Below, one piece after another: positions 57,783-64,000 of a stretch of DNA of 64,000 nucleotides. Made by a program: the position numbers and the translations under genes. Where the stretch lies: the NCBI RefSeq assembly GCF_001652265.1, contig NZ_LWBS01000109.1, positions 310,001 to 374,000 on the forward strand. The letters run 5' to 3'. Below the pieces are notes generated by a model. That model was given only the letters and a program-made list of their open reading frames with translations, searched no databases and was not told the origin of the DNA. The DNA comes from Rhizobium leguminosarum. Its GTDB lineage: Bacteria > Pseudomonadota > Alphaproteobacteria > Rhizobiales > Rhizobiaceae. How positions within the stretch are numbered: position 1 is the stretch's first letter; the number at the start of each line of letters is the position of its first letter.

Positions 57783-58424
57783 TCAAACCGGCAATCGTTC
57801 GGCCCATGCCTTCACCGCCTTCGCCATCGTGGCGAGGTGATCGGCACTGGAGAAACCGGAGATCGACTTGCGTGGCTTGAGGTCGTGGTCGCCATCCTCC
57901 AGCCAGAGGATCTCGATCCTCTCGGACAGATCGTAGCCCGGCACCTCGTCCCGCGTGCCGAATTCGTCGCGTGTTCCCTGGCAGATCAGGGCAGGCGTCG
58001 TCAGCCCCGTGAGATGGCCGGTGCGCAGCTTCTCCGGTTGGCCGGGCGGATGGAAGGGATAGCCGAGGCAAAGCAGGCCGGCGATCTTCCCCCGACGATA
58101 GAGACCGTCGGCGATCATGCTGGCGACCCGGCCGCCCATCGATTTGCCGCCGATGATCAGAGGGCCGCTGGCGCCGAGCTCGGCAATGGCTGCCTCGTAT
58201 TCGGGATTGAGCGTTTCGGCGCGCGGCGGTGGCTTGCGGCCCTCCGAGGTGCGGCGGGCGGCCATGTAGGCGAATTCGAAGCGGGCCACACGGAAGCCGA
58301 CGCCGGCGAGTGCATTTGCCGCCGATGTCATCGATGCCGAATCCATCGGTGCGCCGGCGCCATGCGCAAGAAGGATCGTGAAGCGCGCATCCGGGGGCCC
58401 CTGCGGCAGAAACCTGTCAAGCAT
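57783..58424 (-). CDS. Alpha/beta hydrolase, KANL3/Tex30 family
   Basis: 213 residues. ILLAHGAGAPMDSASM is the oxyanion region, LIIGGKSMGGRVASMIAD the nucleophile elbow (GKSMGG), and the DGDHDLKP end provides His with Asp. This matches the KANL3/Tex30 alpha/beta hydrolase-like family, annotated in bacteria as dienelactone-hydrolase-like. The substrate is unknown. It converges with the RES toxin gene with a 41-bp gap. Confidence 0.87.
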   Translation of the reverse strand: MLDRFLPQGPPDARFTILLAHGAGAPMDSASMTSAANALAGVGFRVARFEFAYMAARRTSEGRKPPPRAETLNPEYEAAIAELGASGPLIIGGKSMGGRVASMIADGLYRRGKIAGLLCLGYPFHPPGQPEKLRTGHLTGLTTPALICQGTRDEFGTRDEVPGYDLSERIEILWLEDGDHDLKPRKSISGFSSADHLATMAKAVKAWAERLPV

Positions 58425-58494
58425 CGGTAATCCTCCATCCCATCGTCGGAACCATGTCGACGGCCGTGACTTCTTCCTGGAAAGGAGACAGACA

Positions 58495-58677
58495 ATGTCG
58501 ACGAATGATCAAAACGTAAAGCCCGAGCAGCGGCGACCCAAGGATGTCGGGGCCGTTCCTGAAAAGCCGGAACCCGCGGACGCAGAATCAATGGCGCCGC
58601 CGGTGGTGCAGCCGGCTGGGGTAAGGGACAAAAGCGAACGACCTGTGGTCAATCCAATCACCGGTGTCGCATCGTGA
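58495..58677 (+). CDS. Small proline-rich hypothetical protein
   Basis: 60 residues, rich in Pro, Glu and Asp: STNDQNVKPEQRRPKDVGAV and then ESMAPPVVQPAGVRDKSERP. AAGGAG precedes the ATG by seven bases, which supports translation. It has no membrane segment or known domain and looks disordered. The gene is transcribed away from the hydrolase gene. A terminator hairpin lies 142 bp downstream. I do not recognise a function. Confidence 0.6.
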   Translation: MSTNDQNVKPEQRRPKDVGAVPEKPEPADAESMAPPVVQPAGVRDKSERPVVNPITGVAS

Positions 58678-58818
58678 TCGACTACGGTCAATTGTCGTGT
58701 AAAACCGCAGAACCGCCTCTTGAAACCCTGGCGGAAAGGGTCCATATACCCGTCCTGCCTGAAAAATGGATGCGCGTGGTATCGACGTCGTCGAACTGTT
58801 CGTTGTCCGACAGGATAA

Positions 58819-58851
58819 GGGCGCTCCCCGCAAGGGTCGAGCGCCCTTTTT
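58819..58851 (+). terminator. Rho-independent terminator
   Basis: GGGCGCTC (58819-58826) pairs perfectly with GAGCGCCC (58839-58846), followed by TTTTT. It would end transcripts from the small gene at 58495 or from a short transcript starting near 58700. Confidence 0.8.
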
Positions 58852-59103
58852 GCTTTTCAGCCCTTGCGCATATCGCCGCTTTCGTCTTGTCGTTTGATGG
58901 CGTGGCAGGGATTCCAGCGACGGAGAAGCCGGGTCCCGTGGGTGCTGGAGCGGATTCGTGAGATGTAAAACCTGCAGAATTTTGGGGGGAGATAGTAGGT
59001 ACGAAACAGGTGTATCTCTCCGCCTGATCTCGAAGAGTTTAGCCTACCGGCCATCAGGTCGCCAATGATGCCAAAACGATACCGCACGACTCTATCAGCA
59101 TGC

Positions 59104-59122
59104 AAAACGGAAATAATTTCCG
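59104..59122 (-). terminator. Terminator of the cyclase/binding-protein operon
   Basis: On the minus strand CGGAAAT, T, ATTTCCG is followed by TTTT. It lies 34 bp after the cyclase stop. The stem is short (7 bp), so it may be weak. Confidence 0.55.
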
Positions 59123-59155
59123 CTGACGGGCGCAAACCTTCCTTCAATGACCCAC

Positions 59156-60943
59156 CTAACCCTTCGACCCCTCATTCGGTGCGTGCACGGCATTCGACCT
59201 TCCGCCTCTCGTTCCGACATCATAAGCAGGTATTTGCTCGTCGAAACCTTTGAGCTGGCGCGTACCGAGAGCGATCATTGAAATTTTGCCACGCACGGAT
59301 TGCGCCGCGGCGTGGTCGATGAGGATTTGCAGATCATCGGCGGATGAACACAATCGCGAAGCTAGGTTTACGACATGGCCGATCGCAGTGTAGTCAACGC
59401 GCTCTTCATAACCAATTCGGCCGACCGTCGCCCATCCCATCGCCAGTCCGATGCCGAAGCCGATCGCGTGGCCGTGCAGTCGCCACTCGGCAATCAGACG
59501 CTGAACGTCATCCTGCATGTCGATCGCCATCTCCACAGCACGAAGCGCCGGGTCTGCGCACGGTACCGGGGCGTTGACGAGCACCATCAAACCATCTGCC
59601 GCGAAGTTGGTCAGCGTGGCCCCGTAGCGTGTGATGATCGCGCCGAGCGCCTTATAGTACTCGCGCAAGACCTGCATGATCTCCTCGGGTTCGGCATGCG
59701 CCGAAAACGCGGTGAAACCACGTAAATCGCAGAATACAGCGACGACTTCCGCGCGCTGGCCGGCGAGAACGCTCTCGTCGCCGGACTTTTCCACGAGTTC
59801 CGCGACCTGAGGTGCGAGAAAACGCTTCAGCCGCGCGATCCGCTCTGAACGATCCCGAGACATGGCGAGTTCTTGCGCCATTTCATTGAACCGGTCCGCC
59901 AGCCGTTCGAGTTCGTCTCCGGTGGCGATGTCTATCCGGTGCTCAAACTGTCCAGCACCGATTTTTTCGGTGCCTTCCTCCAGCAGGCGGATTGGTCCGC
60001 TCATGCGTCTGGCAAGCCAGTAGGCAAGCGCCGATGCGAAGACGGTGGCGGCGAGCAGCAGGCCAACCGTCCGCCACAATGAAGCATACAGCGGTGCGAA
60101 AGCCTCGGCCTGTGCCTGCTCGGCGAACACCGTCCAACCGACGCCTGGGATTGCTGCCATGGCAGTCACGACCGGTTCATTCTCGGCGTTTCGGGCCGTG
60201 GTCGCCTCGCCGCCTGCGAAGGCGATCTCGTCCCGCAATCTGGTGAGGGCCGCCGCCGTGTTCTTGTCAGTACCCTGCAACACCTTGCTGATGTCGGGAT
60301 GGGCGATGAGGCGGCCGGTCTGATCGAGAACAAACGCCCGGCCACTACTACCGACGCGAATTTCCGAAACGACTGTCCAGACAAGCTTCAGGTTGATCTC
60401 CGCGACGACGATGCCACCTGCCTTGCGGTTTCCGGCCGTGGCCATGGTCATGAACGGTTCGGAGCCATCGTGAAAGGTGACGGGCCCATACCATGTACCA
60501 TTCGAACGAACACCCACCACAGCAGGATCGCCGGAGCGATCCGATCCGCCTTCCCTCCTGTTCAAGTCGATGCGGGAGACATACAGCCGTTCGATGCCGA
60601 CATCGTCAACAAGGGTGATGCTGACGATCGCTGGAACTCGTCGCATCACCCGCAACGCATCGAGCCTATGCTGTCCCTCATCATGGGCCCAGGACTGCTG
60701 GACTGTCCAACCCAGTTGATCCTTGATGCCGTCGAGAAAACTCTGGATTTTGCCGGCCGCCGATGTGGCCTCCACCCGCACTAGAGCGCTGAGCATAACA
60801 CGCTGGTCGCGATAGCCGAACCAGGCGTCGCTGATGCCGCTAGCAGTTACGGGGACAATGACCGCGGTGAACAAGGCCAGGAAGTACTTCCGGAACAGCG
60901 ATCGGCGCATCGGGGCGGCTTGGAGCTGGAGCGAACGCCGCAC
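59156..60943 (-). CDS. Cache-HAMP membrane cyclase (class III)
   Basis: 595 residues; an ATG twelve codons in (60910) is an alternative start. TM1 is at about 20-36 and a double Cache sensor domain at about 40-285 (LDQTGRLIAHPDISKVL is typical). TM2 is at 291-311, HAMP at about 312-365, and the cyclase domain at about 395-580. The metal Asp are D406 (FCDLRGFTAFS) and D450 (AADGLMVLV). The adenine-specifying Lys is replaced (LTNF) and the usual IGD is IGH (H523), so the base preference is unclear. It senses a small ligand in the periplasm. It is encoded 7 bp after an orphan solute-binding protein, which may present that ligand. Confidence 0.92.
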   Translation of the reverse strand: MRRSLQLQAAPMRRSLFRKYFLALFTAVIVPVTASGISDAWFGYRDQRVMLSALVRVEATSAAGKIQSFLDGIKDQLGWTVQQSWAHDEGQHRLDALRVMRRVPAIVSITLVDDVGIERLYVSRIDLNRREGGSDRSGDPAVVGVRSNGTWYGPVTFHDGSEPFMTMATAGNRKAGGIVVAEINLKLVWTVVSEIRVGSSGRAFVLDQTGRLIAHPDISKVLQGTDKNTAAALTRLRDEIAFAGGEATTARNAENEPVVTAMAAIPGVGWTVFAEQAQAEAFAPLYASLWRTVGLLLAATVFASALAYWLARRMSGPIRLLEEGTEKIGAGQFEHRIDIATGDELERLADRFNEMAQELAMSRDRSERIARLKRFLAPQVAELVEKSGDESVLAGQRAEVVAVFCDLRGFTAFSAHAEPEEIMQVLREYYKALGAIITRYGATLTNFAADGLMVLVNAPVPCADPALRAVEMAIDMQDDVQRLIAEWRLHGHAIGFGIGLAMGWATVGRIGYEERVDYTAIGHVVNLASRLCSSADDLQILIDHAAAQSVRGKISMIALGTRQLKGFDEQIPAYDVGTRGGRSNAVHAPNEGSKG

Positions 60944-60950
60944 ACCATCC

Positions 60951-61955
60951 TCACTCGATGACTTCTTCAGCCATCAGCAAAACGCTCTGCGGCAGCTCGA
61001 TCCCGAGGGCCTTGGCTGTTTTCAGATTGACCGACAAGTCGAACGTCGTCGGCTGCTCGATCGGCAGGTCGCCTGGTTTGGTGCCTTTCAATATGCGATC
61101 GACATAAAAGGCGAGCCGATGTTGCATCTCGTTGTATCTCGCCGAATAGGCCATCAGGCAGCCGTTTGCGACGTACCATGGACCCCAGGCCATGGTCGGC
61201 AGGCGATGCTCGATCGCCAAGTCGGCAATTCGCTTAGACTGGTCGGCCAGCATCATGTCAGGCAGCACGAAAAGAGCCTGCGCGCCCGCGGCCTCCATGC
61301 GGTCGACTGCAGCATCGATGTCGTCCGCCTCGCCGACGTGCTGGATGTTCACCGCAATGCCGAGCCGATTGGCCGCATTCTTGGTGTCCCGTTCAAAATT
61401 CAGATCGGAGACCACCGGGTTCGCCAGCACGCCGACTGTGGTGAGCCCCGGTATGGCTTCCATCAAAAGCTCCAGGCGTTTGGCGGAGAGTTCCGTGGCG
61501 TAGTAGCTGATGCCCGTGGCATTTCCGCCCGGTTTTGCAAGGCTACCAACGAACCCAGTCGCCATCGGATCACCGCTTAGGATCGACACGATCGGAATTG
61601 TAATGGTCGCCTCGTGGGCAGCCTGTCCCGCCGGATGCGACATCGTGACGATCACGTCGACGGGGAGCCGCACCAGTTCTGTCGCCGCCGCGGCCAAGCC
61701 ATTGTTGTGCTTGCCGGCGCTTCGGCACTCGAAGCTGACTGTTTTGTCCAACTTGTACCCGAGTTCGCCAAGGCCGCTAATAAACTCTCCAAACTCACCG
61801 GACCCACCCATATAGCCCGGTATGTCGCAGGGCCACCAGGCAAGAAGGCCGATACGTGGCGTCTTGGCCGACGTCTGCTGGGCAGCGGCGATGGCAGGAA
61901 AGTTCATCGCTAGCGCGACCGCTAGGTAAAGGTAGTGTCGTCGTTTCGGTTTCAC
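60951..61955 (-). CDS. ABC-type solute-binding protein (TrpX/DUF534-like), orphan
   Basis: 334 residues from the GTG at 61955, with GAGGGG seven bases upstream. The signal peptide KPKRRHYLYLAVALAMNFPAIAAAQ is clear. The mature part is a periplasmic-binding fold of the ABC_sub_bind family: PRIGLLAWW, VDVIVTMSHPAGQAAHEAT, IPIVSILSGDPMATGFVGSLAKPGGNATGIS and AEAxxI-type elements. No permease or ATPase gene is nearby. Instead the sensor cyclase follows in the same transcript, so this protein may be a co-receptor. The open frame further upstream (to 62243) is probably not translated. Confidence 0.85.
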   Translation of the reverse strand: MKPKRRHYLYLAVALAMNFPAIAAAQQTSAKTPRIGLLAWWPCDIPGYMGGSGEFGEFISGLGELGYKLDKTVSFECRSAGKHNNGLAAAATELVRLPVDVIVTMSHPAGQAAHEATITIPIVSILSGDPMATGFVGSLAKPGGNATGISYYATELSAKRLELLMEAIPGLTTVGVLANPVVSDLNFERDTKNAANRLGIAVNIQHVGEADDIDAAVDRMEAAGAQALFVLPDMMLADQSKRIADLAIEHRLPTMAWGPWYVANGCLMAYSARYNEMQHRLAFYVDRILKGTKPGDLPIEQPTTFDLSVNLKTAKALGIELPQSVLLMAEEVIE

Positions 61956-62503
61956 TCGAACACCCCTCGCTGACCCGCGGCACATGGCGGATGGGATGGT
62001 AAAATCAAGCTGATTGCTTAAGCCCGCGCTTCGACGCGCCCTTTCTCCTGAAGAGCGGCCGACGAACAAGCCAAAAGGTCCAGGGGACCAAAGTATAGTC
62101 GATATTGGCGCGGATTGGTAGCGCAGGGCACATGGATTGCTGCCGCCGGTGGCATGACGAAACAGCTCCTTATGCTCGTCGCGAACTTTGCCGGTAAGGC
62201 TGCGCAGGATGGTGGCGTCTCGGTCGAAATCGAACAGCATCAACTCGGATTCGATGGGTAGCTGCGGCTTGCGCTCGTTCCGAGCGGCGCTTCTCTAATC
62301 GGCGTGTCGAGGTCAAGGGCTTTTCAAGTTTCCCACTTGTGCAGCGTTCTACGCTTTCTTCGCGGCCGCGCTTCTCTCGGGGATCGGAACTCAGCCCTTC
62401 CACCATGAGGTCCAGTAGATGATGCCGACGCATAATTCGGGTAAATGCCGAGGACATTGTCCGGAAACAGCCGCGCCAGCCAAGCGGAGACGGCCGTACC
62501 TTG
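61956..62503. other. Intergenic region, possibly with decayed sequence
   Basis: 548 bp between the binding-protein gene and the glutathione S-transferase gene. Long minus-strand frames cover it, but their composition is Arg/Ser-rich and no family is recognisable. It may contain remnants of lost genes. I can name no feature in it. Confidence 0.45.
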
Positions 62504-63109
62504 TTACGCCGGGAAAGGGTTTCGCCACGCATCGAGTTGTTCAAGCCGTTCGTACCACGCCTGTATATGCCTGAACTCGGAAAGTGGAATCTCAGCAGAA
62601 GTCGCATAAGGAAGTGCAGCGGCCAGTGCGAAATCTGCGACAGTCAGTGTCTTCCCGACCGCGACGCTGTTAGTGGCCAAATGATCGTCGAGCACGCGAG
62701 CATGGAGGCGGAAGCTCGTCTTCGCATCTTCGACCACGGCGACGTCAGGCTCGCCGCCGAACAACGGCTTGATCAAGGTTTCAAACCACAGCGTTGCCCC
62801 GTGCCGGGTGAAATGACTGGCATCCCAACTCAACCAGCGCAGCACGTCGATCTGCCGGTGGTCATGCGGCCAGAAATCCGAGGCAACTCTGTCAGACAAC
62901 CGGCACATGATGGCATTTGCTTCCCACAAGGTTCCGCCATCATCCTGCAGCACAGGGACCTTCCCGTTCGGGTTAAGAGCCAGGAATTCCGTGGTGCGCT
63001 GCTCCCCGCTTGCCAGGTCAATCCTTATGAACTCGACGTCGGCTTTGAGAAAACGGGCAGCGGCGCAGGCCTTCCGAGGATTGAGCGTCTCGCAATAGTA
63101 AAGCTTCAT
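62504..63109 (-). CDS. Glutathione S-transferase family protein
   Basis: 201 residues from the ATG at 63109, with AAGG five bases upstream; an ATG at 63124, also with a ribosome site, would add five residues and overlap the upstream gene. The N-terminal thioredoxin fold is MKLYYCETLNPRKACAAARFLK, with NPNGKVPVLQDDGGTLWEANAI, including the cis-Pro and the Glu-Ala-Asn glutathione site. The helical C-terminal domain contains LTVADFALAAALPYA, the conserved N-capping Asp motif. It probably detoxifies electrophiles. It is last in the ArsR-AHSA1-GST operon. Confidence 0.92.
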   Translation of the reverse strand: MKLYYCETLNPRKACAAARFLKADVEFIRIDLASGEQRTTEFLALNPNGKVPVLQDDGGTLWEANAIMCRLSDRVASDFWPHDHRQIDVLRWLSWDASHFTRHGATLWFETLIKPLFGGEPDVAVVEDAKTSFRLHARVLDDHLATNSVAVGKTLTVADFALAAALPYATSAEIPLSEFRHIQAWYERLEQLDAWRNPFPA

Positions 63110-63116
63110 CGCCGCC

Positions 63117-63602
63117 TTATTCATGGTCCGGCCTTTCGGATTCAGCCCCCAGAAAAACGCCCAGTCGCTCGAAGCTTTGCGACCAACCACCTTCATGACC
63201 CTTCAGTGATGATTCGTTTTCAAATCCACTTTGCTGAAACGTCATTTCCGTGCCTCCGTCGCTTTCCTTTAACGCAATGGTGACCACCGTTTCCGGGCTC
63301 GTTTCGCCGGTTCCGATTTCCCAGGCATGTGTGAAGACAAGCCTGTGCGGAGGCTCGACCTCAAGGTATTTTCCGCTAACCCAGTGCTCCTCTCCATCTG
63401 GCGCTATCAGACAGGCGCGGTGTCTACCTCCTGGCCAGACTTCAAGCTGGTCACCCACCGCCTTGAAACCGTGAGGACCGCTCCATTGCGCTAGCGCTTT
63501 CGGGTCCGTCCATGCCCTGAAAACGAGATCGCAGGGGGCATTGAACCTTCGTACAAAAACCAGGTCGTGGGCACTGTCAGTATCAGTCTTCGGATTTGTC
63601 AT
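63117..63602 (-). CDS. AHSA1/SRPBCC family protein
   Basis: 161 residues from the ATG at 63602, which lies inside the upstream ArsR gene (20-bp overlap). RRFNAPCDLVFRAWTDPKALAQWSGPHGF is the AHSA1-type START fold opening. YLEVEPPHRLVFTHAW and TEMTFQQSGFENESSLKGHEGGW are conserved later segments. Such proteins bind hydrophobic ligands; in ArsR-linked pairs the function is not established. It is a typical partner of the ArsR-type regulator next to it. Confidence 0.92.
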   Translation of the reverse strand: MTNPKTDTDSAHDLVFVRRFNAPCDLVFRAWTDPKALAQWSGPHGFKAVGDQLEVWPGGRHRACLIAPDGEEHWVSGKYLEVEPPHRLVFTHAWEIGTGETSPETVVTIALKESDGGTEMTFQQSGFENESSLKGHEGGWSQSFERLGVFLGAESERPDHE

Positions 63603-63927
63603 CTTCGTATCCTTGTACCTTGGACAAATAGCCATCGAGACGATCGAAGCTCTGATCCCAGAAGCGTCTGTAATCGCCAATCCAATCAGAGATTTTCTTC
63701 AACGCGTCCGGCTGAAGTTCGCGGGGACGCGAATTCGCTTCACGGCCGGAGCGGATCAATCCAGCCTGTTCCAGGACCTTGAGGTGCTTTGAAATGGCAG
63801 GCTGAGACAACTCGAAGGGATCTGCGAGTTCGGCCACGTTCGCCTTGCCGTGAGCAAGCCGCCCAAGAATTGCTCTCCTTGTTGGATCTGAGAGTGCGGA
63901 GAAAATCGTATCGAGGCTGCTTTTCAT
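63583..63927 (-). CDS. ArsR family transcriptional regulator
   Basis: 114 residues. The winged HTH is plain: IFSALSDPTRRAILGRLAHGKANVAELADPFELSQPAISKHLKVLEQAGLI. It lacks the Cys-based metal site of arsenic sensors (no CxC), so it belongs to the metal-independent ArsR group that pairs with AHSA1 proteins. It is the first gene of the operon and likely controls it. The promoter must lie in the 70 bases up to the end of the window. Confidence 0.93.
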   Translation of the reverse strand: MKSSLDTIFSALSDPTRRAILGRLAHGKANVAELADPFELSQPAISKHLKVLEQAGLIRSGREANSRPRELQPDALKKISDWIGDYRRFWDQSFDRLDGYLSKVQGYEDDKSED

Positions 63928-64000
63928 ATATCACCACATGGCTATATAACCGCATAGATATATTGCTTATCGCGACCTGTCAAAGGCAATCTTGCGCGAC

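Larger units (their letters stand above)
58678..59155. other. Intergenic region with two convergent terminators
   Basis: 478 bp. It holds a plus-strand terminator (58819-58851), a minus-strand terminator (59104-59122) and no long gene. A short frame starting MDARGIDVVELFVVRQDKG at 58768 looks somewhat coding-like but runs through the terminator; a small RNA ending at 58851 is another possibility. Confidence 0.5.

Noticed and set aside
61956..62243. N-terminal extension of the solute-binding protein
   Set aside because: The GTG at 61955 has a good ribosome site and is directly followed by a proper signal peptide. The extension would bury the signal peptide.
62170..62607. 145-codon minus-strand frame before the glutathione S-transferase
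   Set aside because: Arg/Ser-rich, overlaps the end of the GST gene and has no ribosome site or known motif. Kept only as unexplained sequence.

Overview
The window is high-G+C alphaproteobacterial DNA and most resembles a fast-growing Rhizobium (R. leguminosarum/R. etli type) chromosome or large replicon. The reasons are the pcaDCHGB order with divergent pcaQ, the number of class III nucleotide cyclases, and the rhizobial mosaic palindromic repeats between genes. I see no rRNA, tRNA, CRISPR array, prophage or intact insertion sequence. The organism is inferred from gene content, not from a search.

Layout. 1-1340: the end of an MFS transporter and a ParE-type toxin-antitoxin pair. 1348-14489 (minus strand): a series of closely packed genes for an oligopeptide-type ABC importer, three glycosyltransferases, a very unusual ABC exporter-like protein with a degenerate and greatly expanded ATPase domain, and a stand-alone cyclic-nucleotide-binding protein. 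14645-19704: a class III cyclase, a UDP-sugar dehydrogenase, a DUF3095 cyclase-like protein and a small methyltransferase. 19737-23497: an MsbA-like exporter, a decayed copy of the methyltransferase 3' end, and a divergent Rrf2 regulator/flavoprotein disulfide reductase pair. 23748-31194: two tandem DUF805 genes made by a roughly 650-bp duplication, then DUF4129, DUF4350, MoxR ATPase, DUF58, SpoIIM-like and RDD genes, a recognised membrane-associated module. 31355-39576: an acyltransferase, an FkbM methyltransferase, a ferredoxin-linked membrane cyclase, a glycosyltransferase, a polysaccharide deacetylase, a frameshifted hydrolase, a GFA protein and a metallo-hydrolase.

40018-55751 is the metabolic centre. 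Two GntR/FCD regulators, a dehydroshikimate dehydratase fused to an HPPD-like domain, a polar-amino-acid-type ABC importer, a type II dehydroquinase, a Gfo/Idh/MocA dehydrogenase and an AroE-like dehydrogenase make a plausible quinate/shikimate-to-protocatechuate route. The pcaDCHGB operon with PcaQ follows and takes protocatechuate into the beta-ketoadipate pathway. A gluconate-5-dehydrogenase-like SDR and a HigBA-type toxin-antitoxin pair lie between the two blocks. 55771-63927: a frameshifted isoprenylcysteine-methyltransferase-like gene, an Xre/RES toxin-antitoxin pair, a hydrolase, a small proline-rich protein, a Cache-HAMP cyclase cotranscribed with an orphan solute-binding protein, a glutathione S-transferase, an AHSA1 protein and an ArsR regulator.

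Two themes recur. First, cyclic-nucleotide signalling: three clear class III cyclases, one DUF3095 relative and one cNMP-binding effector. Second, mosaic palindromic repeats whose ends carry stop codons and sit exactly at the 3' ends of several genes. The best candidate for an undescribed system is the pseudo-ATPase ABC protein at 1918-4632 with its cNMP-binding and glycosyltransferase neighbours.
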